Source: Bacteroidales bacterium (GTDB lineage Bacteria > Bacteroidota > Bacteroidia > Bacteroidales > Bacteroidaceae). Taken from it: 55,598 bases of DNA. The stretch spans positions 1 through 55,598 of the forward strand of contig JAQXZK010000119.1 in the NCBI GenBank assembly GCA_029227175.1, read 5' to 3'. The translations under genes and the position numbers were made by a program. The notes under the pieces were generated by a model, which was not told where the DNA came from, did not search any database, and saw nothing but the letters and a program-made list of their open reading frames with translations. Below are positions 34,027 to 42,188 of this stretch, piece by piece (position 1 is the stretch's first letter; every line of letters begins with the position of its first letter).

Positions 34027-35079
34027 ATGAAAAGAGTATTGTATCTGACGAATATTGAAGTTCCTTACAGGGTGCTGTTCTTCAACGGGTTGGCGAAGCA
34101 GTGTGACTTGACGGTCGTGTATGAGCGGCGCAGGTCGGCTAATAGGGACAGCAAGTGGGCAGGAAGCAAGACCAAGAACTATCGTGTGGAGTATTTGGAC
34201 GGAAAGGATATTGGTGATGAATATGGGTTTTCGTGGAGGATACTGAACCTGGTCAAAAGGCCTTGGGACGAGATAGTAGTTGGCTGTTACAACAGCAAGG
34301 TGCAGATATTGGCTATGGCGTACATGCGGATGCGCCAGATTCCTTTCACCATCAATTTGGATGGTGAGCCATTTATTGGACGTGGTGTGAAAGCATTTGT
34401 AAAGAAGATGGTGCTTAGAGGTGCTAAGCGATATTTGACAGCAGGAGTGAAGGCTGGAGAATCCTTGAAGGCAGCGATAGGTGATAAGTGCCCGGTGTTT
34501 CCTTACTATTTCAGTTCGCTGACGGATGCGGAGATTAAAAGGAATGCTTGTTCGGAGGTAAAGCGCGAGAACTTTGTTCTTGTAGTTGGACAGTACCTTG
34601 ACTGTAAGGGTATGGACGTAGCTTATAAGGTGGCTTGCATGGATAAATCTATCAGGTATAAGTTCGTGGGGATGGGCAAGCGGACAGAGCTGTTTAGGCA
34701 GGAAATGGGAGATATGCCGGATAGCATAGAGGTGATACCTTTTCTGCAAAAGAAGGAGTTAGAGGAGGAATACAGAAAGTGTGCCCTGTTGCTGTTGCCA
34801 ACGAGACAGGAGTGCTGGGGATTGGTGGTAAATGAGGCAGCGTCTTTCGGAACGCCTGTTGTTTCTACTTGGAGAAGTGGAGCGGCTGTGGAGTTCATAG
34901 GCGATGCCTATCCTCAATATCTTGCCCAACCGGGCGATGCAGAATCTCTGATATCCTGTATTCGTAGGTGTCTGTGTGATAATTGTACTGATTACTCTAT
35001 TTATCTGAAGGACATTTCGGAGCAATATTCTATAGAGAGAAGTGTCGAGGCTCATGTACGGGTATTCAACTCAATCTGA
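34027..35079 (+). CDS. Glycosyltransferase, GT-B fold (family 4-like)
   Basis: Starting at ATG 34027 gives 350 residues (MKRVLYLTNIEVPYRVLFFN). The C-terminal Rossmann half is clear: VLVVGQYLDCKGMDVAYKVA, then PFLQKKELEEEYRKCALLLLPTRQECWGLVVNEAASFGTPVVST with the E-x7-E donor-binding region. It would add a sugar to a lipid- or cell-surface-linked acceptor in the cytoplasm; donor and acceptor are unknown. It is an isolated gene rather than part of a capsule cluster. It uses AGG and ATA codons much more than its neighbours psd and pssA, which hints at a different origin. No clear promoter is visible. Confidence 0.85.
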   Translation: MKRVLYLTNIEVPYRVLFFNGLAKQCDLTVVYERRRSANRDSKWAGSKTKNYRVEYLDGKDIGDEYGFSWRILNLVKRPWDEIVVGCYNSKVQILAMAYMRMRQIPFTINLDGEPFIGRGVKAFVKKMVLRGAKRYLTAGVKAGESLKAAIGDKCPVFPYYFSSLTDAEIKRNACSEVKRENFVLVVGQYLDCKGMDVAYKVACMDKSIRYKFVGMGKRTELFRQEMGDMPDSIEVIPFLQKKELEEEYRKCALLLLPTRQECWGLVVNEAASFGTPVVSTWRSGAAVEFIGDAYPQYLAQPGDAESLISCIRRCLCDNCTDYSIYLKDISEQYSIERSVEAHVRVFNSI

Positions 35080-35120
35080 ATCATCGGGCATTGCGTTGTT
35101 CACCTGAAAATCAAGGTGAG

Positions 35121-35139
35121 TTTCAGGTTACGGTTACGC
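35121..35139. repeat. Intergenic repeat TTTCAGGTTACGGTTACGC, copy 1
   Basis: The 19-bp sequence recurs exactly at 40661-40679, and a close inverted relative lies at 48652-48671. All three follow gene ends. Confidence 0.6.
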
Positions 35140-35143
35140 TTGG

Positions 35144-35179
35144 CAGGGGGTAAATCCGGCATCGGGATATTGCCCCCTG
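35144..35179. terminator. Hairpin downstream of the glycosyltransferase gene
   Basis: CAGGGGG (35144-35150) pairs with CCCCCTG (35173-35179). No T run follows; it may add to the stronger hairpin at 35191-35244. Confidence 0.4.
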
Positions 35180-35190
35180 AGTCTACGTGA

Positions 35191-35244
35191 ACCAGCCCGG
35201 CTTACCTCAAATCCTATTGAACGAATGGGGTAAACCGGGCTGGT
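35191..35244. terminator. Bidirectional terminator between glycosyltransferase and PiT genes
   Basis: ACCAGCCCGGCTTACC (35191-35206) pairs with GGTAAACCGGGCTGGT (35229-35244) with a single G-U-type mismatch, between convergent genes; the PiT stop codon is 5 bp away. Confidence 0.65.
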
Positions 35245-35248
35245 CATC

Positions 35249-37567
35249 TTATTCCATGAACCTGTTGCGCCCCCGGATACTGTGGCGTAAGGCTGAAAGG
35301 AGTTCTTGTGATTCTTGTATGAGGTTGAGGAATACGGTCATGGATTCGATGTTGAGTGATTGGGTATGGATGTCGCTGATGATTCGCTTGCGGTAGTCCG
35401 AGAGTTTGGACTGTACGGTTGCAGCATCGTTGCGAACCAGTTCGTCCATGCGCTTGGGCTCTGCTAGATTGTTTGCAGTATCTTGGTTGATGACTCTTTG
35501 CAGCAATTGCTCAATCTCGTTTCGGTAAGACAGGAATTCGTCTGCATACTGGTGGTTGACCGGGGTAAAGTTGTTACCGATGTGTTCGCAGCACGGGTCG
35601 TTCATTCGTTTCAGACAGTAGAGCATCTGCACGAGTGAGGTATGCTGCAGGAAGTACCAGGTGCCTCGTTCTACGGCAAGAACAGGGTCAATGCGCCTTT
35701 GGGCAATAATCTGTTTGCGTCGTTGGCGCTTGAGCTGTTTGCGCATGGTCTCAATTTCGTGGGTTGCACGTTTCAGGGGACGGTATTCTTCGTGGAAGAA
35801 GGCGTCTGTAATGGTGAGATATTTCTCTGCGACAAATCGCACGATGTCGTTAGCTGACCGGTTGACGTGTTGCTTCAGCAACGTCCAGTTCTTGGACTTG
35901 TCGTGAGAATGGATGATTTCAGCAAACAGGGCATCCAACGGGTCTTCTTTTTTGGGGGCGAAGCGGCTATTGCTGCGTACGAGGATGAAGATGGCTAGGA
36001 TAATGGCGATGCTCATGGCAGCGAACGACCCGAAGTGCATGAGGTTGGTGACAAGATAGCAGACGGAGAAGGCTGCTCCGGCTGTGATGAACCATCCTCC
36101 GATGACGCTTAGCACACCGGTAATACGGAAGACCGCACTCTCGCGACTCCAGGCTCTGTCAGCCAGGCTTGTACCCATGGCCACCATGAATGTCACGTAG
36201 GTAGTGGAGAGGGGAAGCTTCATGCTAGTTCCGAAGGCGACGAGTAGTCCGGCCAGCACAAGATTGACTGCTGCCCGAATCTGGTCGAAGGCAGCTCCTT
36301 GGGCCAGCACTGCCTCGTCTGCATTGAATCGGGAGTTTATCCATCGTCCTACGGGTTTGGGAATAAATTCGGAGATGGCATAGGCTGCTTTTTGACTGTT
36401 ACGAACCAGGATTCGAGCCACTCCGCTGGAGCCGAACATTTCGTCTCCCTCGTCCTGACGGGATAGGTCTACTGATGTTTTTACGACGTTCTGTGCCTTT
36501 TTGGAGAAGACGAGCGAGAGCACCATGATGATTCCCGCTATGACTAGGAAGATGGTGGGTGTCTGGGCAGAAGACATCAGCGATGTCATGAGGAATCCGG
36601 AGGCGTCTCCATCTCCGTGTGCCACGAAGTCATTGTAGGCGTCAAGCCCAGTAAGCGGAACACCTACAAAGTTGACGAGGTCATTGCCTGCGAATGCCAT
36701 GGCCAGTGCAAAGGTGCCCATGAGAACGACCAGTTTCAGAATGGGTACTTTCAAGGCGCTTAATAGAATCATTATAGCAGAGAAAAAGGCAAATCCGCCA
36801 CCCAGGATGTACCAGGTATGCTCGTTGATGAAGGACTTCAGGTCTGTAGTCATGAAACTTGAGCCTTTCAGACCATTGATGAGCAGGAACCAGATGATGC
36901 TTGTCGTAGCGATGCCGGCAAAGATTCCTATCTTCAGGGAGGAAGAAAGCAGGTTGTGTGACTGTGCGCGCTTGAGGTTGTCGATGCCGGTCGATGTGCC
37001 GTTTACCCGATAGGTAAAGCTGAACACCAGTCGGGCTATCCACTGTACGACTGTACCCAGGATGAAGGCAATGGCGACGCTGAGGAAGATGCCGATGATA
37101 ACGCTTAATGCCTTTTCGGTGTTTAGCAGGTCACCGATGGTCAGTGCGACTCCTTCGCTATTGACGGTTCCTTTCACTATTTTGATGATGGCGATGGCAA
37201 AGGAGCCTCCGAGCAGTTCGAACACCATGGAGATGGTTGTGGAGGTGGGCATGCCCAGTGTGTTGAAGATGTCGAGTAAGACAACATCTGTGACCATCAC
37301 AGCCAGGAAGACGCAGATAACATCGTAGAAGGAGAAATACTCGGGCGACATGATACCATGTCTGGCCACATCCATCATTCCGTTACTCATGGCAGCACCG
37401 GCAAAGATTCCGATGGCTGCTATGATGACGATTGTGCGGTATCTGGCTACTTTGGCTCCAATGGCCGAGTTGAGGAAGTTTACCGCGTCGTTGCTTACGC
37501 CGACAACGAGATCGAAGACTGCCAGCACGATGAGGAATACGATGATTCCAAGATATAGGCTATTCAT
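35249..37567 (-). CDS. PiT-family inorganic phosphate transporter with large cytoplasmic C-terminal domain
   Basis: The 772-residue protein has about ten to twelve membrane helices in its first 500 residues, with the two PHO4 half-signatures (DLVVGVSNDAVNFLNSAIGA near residue 20 and MAFAGNDLVNFVGVPLTG near 300). Residues from about 550 form a helical soluble domain of the PhoU/DUF47 kind. PiT transporters take up metal-phosphate by proton or sodium symport. It follows the porin gene by 14 bp on the same strand, so both answer to the promoter with Pho-like repeats at 38714-38771. A high-affinity Pst system is not present in the window. Confidence 0.93.
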   Translation of the reverse strand: MNSLYLGIIVFLIVLAVFDLVVGVSNDAVNFLNSAIGAKVARYRTIVIIAAIGIFAGAAMSNGMMDVARHGIMSPEYFSFYDVICVFLAVMVTDVVLLDIFNTLGMPTSTTISMVFELLGGSFAIAIIKIVKGTVNSEGVALTIGDLLNTEKALSVIIGIFLSVAIAFILGTVVQWIARLVFSFTYRVNGTSTGIDNLKRAQSHNLLSSSLKIGIFAGIATTSIIWFLLINGLKGSSFMTTDLKSFINEHTWYILGGGFAFFSAIMILLSALKVPILKLVVLMGTFALAMAFAGNDLVNFVGVPLTGLDAYNDFVAHGDGDASGFLMTSLMSSAQTPTIFLVIAGIIMVLSLVFSKKAQNVVKTSVDLSRQDEGDEMFGSSGVARILVRNSQKAAYAISEFIPKPVGRWINSRFNADEAVLAQGAAFDQIRAAVNLVLAGLLVAFGTSMKLPLSTTYVTFMVAMGTSLADRAWSRESAVFRITGVLSVIGGWFITAGAAFSVCYLVTNLMHFGSFAAMSIAIILAIFILVRSNSRFAPKKEDPLDALFAEIIHSHDKSKNWTLLKQHVNRSANDIVRFVAEKYLTITDAFFHEEYRPLKRATHEIETMRKQLKRQRRKQIIAQRRIDPVLAVERGTWYFLQHTSLVQMLYCLKRMNDPCCEHIGNNFTPVNHQYADEFLSYRNEIEQLLQRVINQDTANNLAEPKRMDELVRNDAATVQSKLSDYRKRIISDIHTQSLNIESMTVFLNLIQESQELLSALRHSIRGRNRFME

Positions 37568-37581
37568 AATAGTGTGAGGGT

Positions 37582-38679
37582 TTAGAATTTAATCATCAGT
37601 TCGCATACCAATTTATCCTGTTCGCTCTCTAACGCTCCTCCCTGCGGATACCAATATTTCTCGTAATTCACCCGGATGTCGGTTGGGAAATAAGGGTTTC
37701 GGAGGGAGAATGTCGAGCCAAGGGTCATCCGGTGGCGTTCGTAGTCCGTTATGGCCAGCAGGTTGGTGTCGTTGCCGGTGTTGTCTTTTACAAAACCACC
37801 TTTACCGTTGGAGTGGTTACCCATGTAGTCATAGCGTCCCAGTGCAGTGATTGCCTGTATGAAGGATCTTGTTTTTTTCAGGTCCCAGCGTTTGATGATC
37901 ATGGTGTTGATTGCGTTGCAAGCCTCAAATGCGTTGTCCGCATAGAACTTACGGGTAAATTCTCCTTCCAGGTGCCAGCCTTTGTACTTGTAGTAGGCAC
38001 CCACGTCCAGAGAGGTGTAGGAGGCTTTGCGTTCTGCTATCTCTTGGTGCTGTATGCTGGGCACAAGGGCGAGCCCGGGCAAGGGGAAATATTGGATGCG
38101 GGCAGAGTAGACCGGTGATTTGAACCATGCCGTTTGCTGGTTGTTGATGTTAGAACCGTTAAAAACACCGGCATTGATGATGGCAAGGTCTCTGCCTGCC
38201 TCTGTGGCGAAGGTATAGCCTATCATGCCACCTACGTCGCGTACATCTCCCACTTGTTTGGCAATGAAGCTCCGATTGGCGAAGAACTGTGCCGAGGGAT
38301 TCCGATGGGCGTCGATGGAGAAGGGCATGCGTTGCTGTCCCAGAGAGATTTTCAGTGTGCGCCAGGGATTCACGCTTACCCATGCGTCTTTCATCTTGAT
38401 GGCTGACTCGTCGCACAGGTCGACCTCTAACTTATATTCAGAATGGAGAGGCAGCTTGCCGCTTACGCTGAGTCGTGCGTTGCGCACCTCGAAGCGCGAT
38501 GCATTCAGATCGGGTGAATATTCGTATTTGCCCCGTAGGATGCCGTGCAGTTGAGGCGCGTACACTTTCTCCTGTGCGTGGGTGAGACCTACGTAGGAGA
38601 ACAGTATAAACAGGATAATGATGATAATCCTTACCCAATCGTAGATGCGCTGAATCTTTCTTGCTTTTTCTTCTTTCAT
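37582..38679 (-). CDS. Phosphate-selective porin O/P-type outer-membrane protein
   Basis: The 365-residue protein has a long signal region (RIIIIILFILFSYVGLTHAQ, cleavage likely after HAQ near residue 36) and then alternating beta strands of a porin. Features typical of the OprO/OprP family are RFEVRNARLSVSGKL, YKLEVDLCDESAIKMKDAWV and LGQQRMPFSID near the start, and a C-terminal Phe. It would let phosphate or polyphosphate through the outer membrane. It is first in the operon with the PiT gene and is divergent from a Na/Pi cotransporter gene, with Pho-like boxes between. Confidence 0.9.
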   Translation of the reverse strand: MKEEKARKIQRIYDWVRIIIIILFILFSYVGLTHAQEKVYAPQLHGILRGKYEYSPDLNASRFEVRNARLSVSGKLPLHSEYKLEVDLCDESAIKMKDAWVSVNPWRTLKISLGQQRMPFSIDAHRNPSAQFFANRSFIAKQVGDVRDVGGMIGYTFATEAGRDLAIINAGVFNGSNINNQQTAWFKSPVYSARIQYFPLPGLALVPSIQHQEIAERKASYTSLDVGAYYKYKGWHLEGEFTRKFYADNAFEACNAINTMIIKRWDLKKTRSFIQAITALGRYDYMGNHSNGKGGFVKDNTGNDTNLLAITDYERHRMTLGSTFSLRNPYFPTDIRVNYEKYWYPQGGALESEQDKLVCELMIKF

Positions 38680-38713
38680 ATCTGTCAGGTATCAAGAAAT
38701 AGTCTTTGACACT

Positions 38714-38771
38714 GCAAAAGTGAGGGGCAGATGTTACAAAACTGTTTCAATCATATTACAGTAATGTTACA
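38714..38771 (-). promoter_or_regulatory. Pho-like box (four 11-bp repeats) of the porin-PiT operon
   Basis: Read on the minus strand, TGTAACA, TGTAATA, TGAAACA and TGTAACA start at 38771, 38760, 38749 and 38738, each exactly 11 bp apart. A -7-like CACTTTTG (38721-38714) follows 10 bp later, a spacing that fits an activator replacing the -33 element. Confidence 0.75.
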
Positions 38772-38849
38772 TTTTATTTTTCTGGAGAAAGGACCTCCCA
38801 GACGGCTGAATCGGAGGTAAATTTTAGAGATAATAAAAATCTTCTTTCT

Positions 38850-38890
38850 TTGTAACACTTTTGTAACATCGTTGTAATATTTTTGTGAAG
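38850..38890 (+). promoter_or_regulatory. Pho-like box (four 11-bp repeats) of the Na/Pi cotransporter gene
   Basis: TTGTAACA, TTGTAACA, TTGTAATA and TTGTGAAG start at 38850, 38861, 38872 and 38883, each 11 bp apart. A perfect -7 TATTTTTG lies inside at 38878-38885, and the ATG is at 38908. Confidence 0.75.
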
Positions 38891-38907
38891 TTATATAAAA
38901 TTAGGCT

Positions 38908-40605
38908 ATGGACTTGATTGTAAACATCTTCTCGCTTGTTGGCTCATTGGCGTTGTTTCTTTTCGGAATGAAGACGATGTCGGAGGGACTTGAAAAGTTT
39001 GCAGGCAATCGCCTGCGTAGTATTCTGGCTGCCATGACCCGCAATCGGGTGATGGGAGTCTTGACCGGTATTCTTATCACAGCTCTCATCCAGTCTTCCA
39101 GTGCGACGACGGTCATGGTTGTGAGTTTTGTCAACGCAGGACTCATGACGTTAGCCCAGTCTATCGGCGTCATCATGGGTGCCAATATCGGTACCACTGT
39201 CACGGCATGGATTATCTCGGCGGTAGGATTCAAGGTTAATATAGCTACCTTTGCCATCCCGATGCTGGCTATCGGTATGCCATTGATATTTAACAGCAAG
39301 AGCTCGCGTAAGAGCATGGGTGAGTTCATCTTCGGCTTTTCTTTTCTCTTCATGGGATTGTCGTTTCTCCAGCAGGCAGCCAATGACCTCAATATTGGCA
39401 GCATGGTGGCCGGTATGCTGGCTCATGTGCCTCAGGAGTCTTTCTTCACGATACTGTTATTTGTTATTGTAGGTGCGCTGGTCACGATGATAGTACAGGC
39501 ATCAGCGGCAACGATGGCTATCACGTTGATGTTGTTCGGCATGAATATTCCCGGATTCGGGTTTGAACAAGCGGCAGCCCTGGCCATGGGTCAGAATATC
39601 GGTACCACGATAACGGCTTTTATGGCTTCCTTAACGGCCAATACGCAGGCGCGTCGGGCAGCGTTGGCGCACATGTTCTTCAATGTGTTCGGTGTTGTGG
39701 TCGTGTTGTTTGTGTTCTATCCGGCCTGCGATGCGGTGAGCTGGTTTGTAGAGCAATTTATGGGTGGCGGCAACGACCTCTTCAAACTGTCGGCCTTCCA
39801 TACGGCCTTCAACATTATCAATACGTTGCTGTTGATTGGCTTTGTGAAGCAGATAGAGCAGTTGGTTTGTCGAGTGCTTCCGATGAAGGAGAAAGACGAA
39901 GAACACCGGTTGAAGTTTATCTCCGGTGGCCTTCTCTCGACTGCGGAACTTAGTATCATGGAGGCACAGAAGGAAATCACGAATTTTGCCGACCGTTGCT
40001 ACCGCATGTTCGGCTTTATCAGTGAACTGCTCGACATCAAGGATGAATCCGCATTTAACAAACTCTTCTCGCGTATAGAGAAATATGAGAGCATCACCGA
40101 CGAGATGGAGATGGAGATAGCCACCTACCTGAACAAGGTAAGCGAGGGACGCCTCTCGGATGAGTCAAAGGCTCAGATACAGAAGATGCTGCGTCAAATC
40201 ACCGAACTGGAGTCCATCGGAGATTCGGTCTATAATCTTGGGCGCACGCTCAATCGCCACCGCATGTATAGTCAGGAAGAGTTTACGGCCGACCAGATGC
40301 AGCACATGAAGACCATGTTGTCGCTCGTTGACAATGCGCTGGCAGAGATGCTCAAGCGTGTGAACATTAACCCTACGAGGGCGTCTATGGCGGTGTCACG
40401 TAATATAGAGCACGAAATCAATAACTATCGCACACAGTTGAAGAACCAAAATCTGCGGGATGTAAATTCCAGCCTTTACAGTTATCAGATAGGGGTGTTC
40501 TATGTGGACTTCATCTCTGAGTGCGAGAAACTGGGCGACTTCGTCATGAATGTTGTTCAAGCCGGCAAAGGCCTGAATAACGATTACGCCGATGCGGTAG
40601 CGTAA
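38908..40605 (+). CDS. Na/Pi cotransporter with PhoU-like C-terminal domain
   Basis: The 565-residue protein has a membrane part (residues about 1-330) with the duplicated family motif: TALIQSSSATTVMVVSFVNAG near residue 60 and MIVQASAATMAITLMLFGMN near 195. Residues from about 350 form a helical PhoU-like domain (CYRMFGFISELLDIKDESAF, IEKYESITDEMEMEIATYLN). It moves phosphate across the inner membrane, with the direction not certain in this family. Its promoter has four 11-bp Pho-like repeats. It is a paralogue of the partial gene at 1-603. Confidence 0.95.
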   Translation: MDLIVNIFSLVGSLALFLFGMKTMSEGLEKFAGNRLRSILAAMTRNRVMGVLTGILITALIQSSSATTVMVVSFVNAGLMTLAQSIGVIMGANIGTTVTAWIISAVGFKVNIATFAIPMLAIGMPLIFNSKSSRKSMGEFIFGFSFLFMGLSFLQQAANDLNIGSMVAGMLAHVPQESFFTILLFVIVGALVTMIVQASAATMAITLMLFGMNIPGFGFEQAAALAMGQNIGTTITAFMASLTANTQARRAALAHMFFNVFGVVVVLFVFYPACDAVSWFVEQFMGGGNDLFKLSAFHTAFNIINTLLLIGFVKQIEQLVCRVLPMKEKDEEHRLKFISGGLLSTAELSIMEAQKEITNFADRCYRMFGFISELLDIKDESAFNKLFSRIEKYESITDEMEMEIATYLNKVSEGRLSDESKAQIQKMLRQITELESIGDSVYNLGRTLNRHRMYSQEEFTADQMQHMKTMLSLVDNALAEMLKRVNINPTRASMAVSRNIEHEINNYRTQLKNQNLRDVNSSLYSYQIGVFYVDFISECEKLGDFVMNVVQAGKGLNNDYADAVA

Positions 40606-40660
40606 GAAGTCTCTGAATTCTTGCTCTGATTTCTTCTTGATTGTGGATAATCAATGTCGG

Positions 40661-40679
40661 TTTCAGGTTACGGTTACGC
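40661..40679. repeat. Intergenic repeat TTTCAGGTTACGGTTACGC, copy 2
   Basis: Exact 19-bp copy of 35121-35139, here between the convergent Na/Pi cotransporter and DUF418 genes. A short inverted repeat TTGATT/AATCAA lies just before it (40638-40655). Confidence 0.6.
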
Positions 40680-40687
40680 CTCGTGGG

Positions 40688-41899
40688 TTAATAAATCCAC
40701 GTTAGTTTCTTCCAGATATACTCCAGCGGACCGTGTTTGTGGCGGCTCATCCACCAACGGCAGAAGAGAATCTGCAGAGCGAGGATGCTTATGCCAATGG
40801 CCACGCTCAGGGTGTCGCATACGTGCAGGTGTAGTCCCCAGTGATAAAAGAAGAAAGCACCGATGATGCTCTGCGTGATGTAGTTTGTCAGCGACATGCG
40901 TCCGTAAGGCATAATAAAGCGGAGAGGGCGTTCCAGTCGGGTGGTATAGAAGGCAAAGAGCAGTGAGGTGACGATGACGGTCATGAAGCAGAACTTGTGG
41001 AGAGAGCTGATGACCAGCATCAGGGAAGTCATGAATGGTTTGGAAAGCAGTAGGGAGAGGGGACTTCCCTCAACCATTTCTAGCGTAAGCGTCTTGGCGA
41101 AGGCTGGTATGAGCGAACTCAATCCGTAGAGAGGGAAAAAGCATATCAGAGCCATGGCGAGCGCCCTGCCCCAAAGCCGTCGGTTGCTTGTCGTGTTGGC
41201 AAACAGAGCCTTTCTGCCAACTACAAATCCTAAGATGAAGAGTGAGGCGGTCTGCATGAATCGGCCGGCTCCCCAGGCCCATGCTAAGCTGAAGATTTGT
41301 CCGTCCCAGAGATTACTCTTGAGGATGTCCAGGAATGAACCGTTCTCCAGGTTCTCCATGGCGCGGTTCCAGTATGGACTGTAGTTAAACTGCAGGATGG
41401 AGGCATTGCTGTCAACGAATGCGGCATACCCCATTTTGAGCCATTCGATGGGCTGAAGCATCAGGATGGCAGCCAGGATGAGCAGCGAGCGGGTCTTCAT
41501 CCGACAGACAAGAGGAAGGACGAATCCCACAATGCTATACAGCACAAGTACTTCCCCACAGAAAAAGGCTGCGTTCAGACAGCCGAAAAGGAAGAGCAGC
41601 ACCATGCGCCAGCAGAATCGAAGCCTGAAGTCTTCTCCCCTTTGGGCTGCGTTACGGTCCATGATGTAGAAACTGAAGCCAAAGAGCAGTGCAAAGATGG
41701 CGTAGGCCTTACCTGCAACAGTGAACCACAGACTGTCCCACACCATCTGGTCGCATAGCCGCATCAAGGGTGAGTCGGGGTCTGTCTGGTTGTACAGGTT
41801 GAAATGCTCGATACTGTGAATCAGGAGAATCATAGCTACGGCTATTCCTCTGATTGCGTCAGCCACTTCTACTCTTGGAGTCGTTGTCTTCTGTTCCAT
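40688..41899 (-). CDS. DUF418 multi-pass membrane protein
   Basis: The 403-residue protein begins with VADAIRGIAVAMILLIHSIEHF, has about nine to ten hydrophobic helices and ends with the DUF418 pattern PYGRMSLTNYITQSIIGAFFF ... RHKHGPLEYIWKKLTW. DUF418 proteins (YeiB-like) resemble heparan-alpha-glucosaminide acetyltransferases and acyltransferase-3 proteins, and are suspected to modify envelope glycans; no reaction is proven for this one. It has its own promoter and is convergent with the Na/Pi cotransporter gene. Confidence 0.88.
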   Translation of the reverse strand: MEQKTTTPRVEVADAIRGIAVAMILLIHSIEHFNLYNQTDPDSPLMRLCDQMVWDSLWFTVAGKAYAIFALLFGFSFYIMDRNAAQRGEDFRLRFCWRMVLLFLFGCLNAAFFCGEVLVLYSIVGFVLPLVCRMKTRSLLILAAILMLQPIEWLKMGYAAFVDSNASILQFNYSPYWNRAMENLENGSFLDILKSNLWDGQIFSLAWAWGAGRFMQTASLFILGFVVGRKALFANTTSNRRLWGRALAMALICFFPLYGLSSLIPAFAKTLTLEMVEGSPLSLLLSKPFMTSLMLVISSLHKFCFMTVIVTSLLFAFYTTRLERPLRFIMPYGRMSLTNYITQSIIGAFFFYHWGLHLHVCDTLSVAIGISILALQILFCRWWMSRHKHGPLEYIWKKLTWIY

Positions 41900-41944
41900 T
41901 CTTTTTTGTCCCTTATTTTTTTTATGTAGTGAATACGTTTAGAT

Positions 41945-41962
41945 TGCCTACAAAGATAGGCA
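41945..41962 (-). promoter_or_regulatory. DUF418 promoter -7 inside an inverted repeat
   Basis: TATCTTTG (41958-41951, minus strand) is flanked by the inverted repeat TGCCTA (41945-41950) / TAGGCA (41957-41962). The repeat could be an operator. Apart from this, the 41900-42188 gap shows nothing I recognise. Confidence 0.45.
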
Positions 41963-42188
41963 TTCCACCGGACTGCTGCAAGGAGATTCGCCCTCCTTAA
42001 ATATCTTGAGTTGTTTTAAAAAAGTTCACATAGAAATCTTTATTGAACAACTAAATAGGTAAGGGCACAGAAATCATTGCTATCGCTGGCATATACGTTC
42101 AGCAAGATGACATGTTTTCCACGCTTTTTGTTTCTCGGTAAGGAGTTTTTCTTCATTGTTTTTTTGACCGTCCCGAGGAAGGCGGGCG

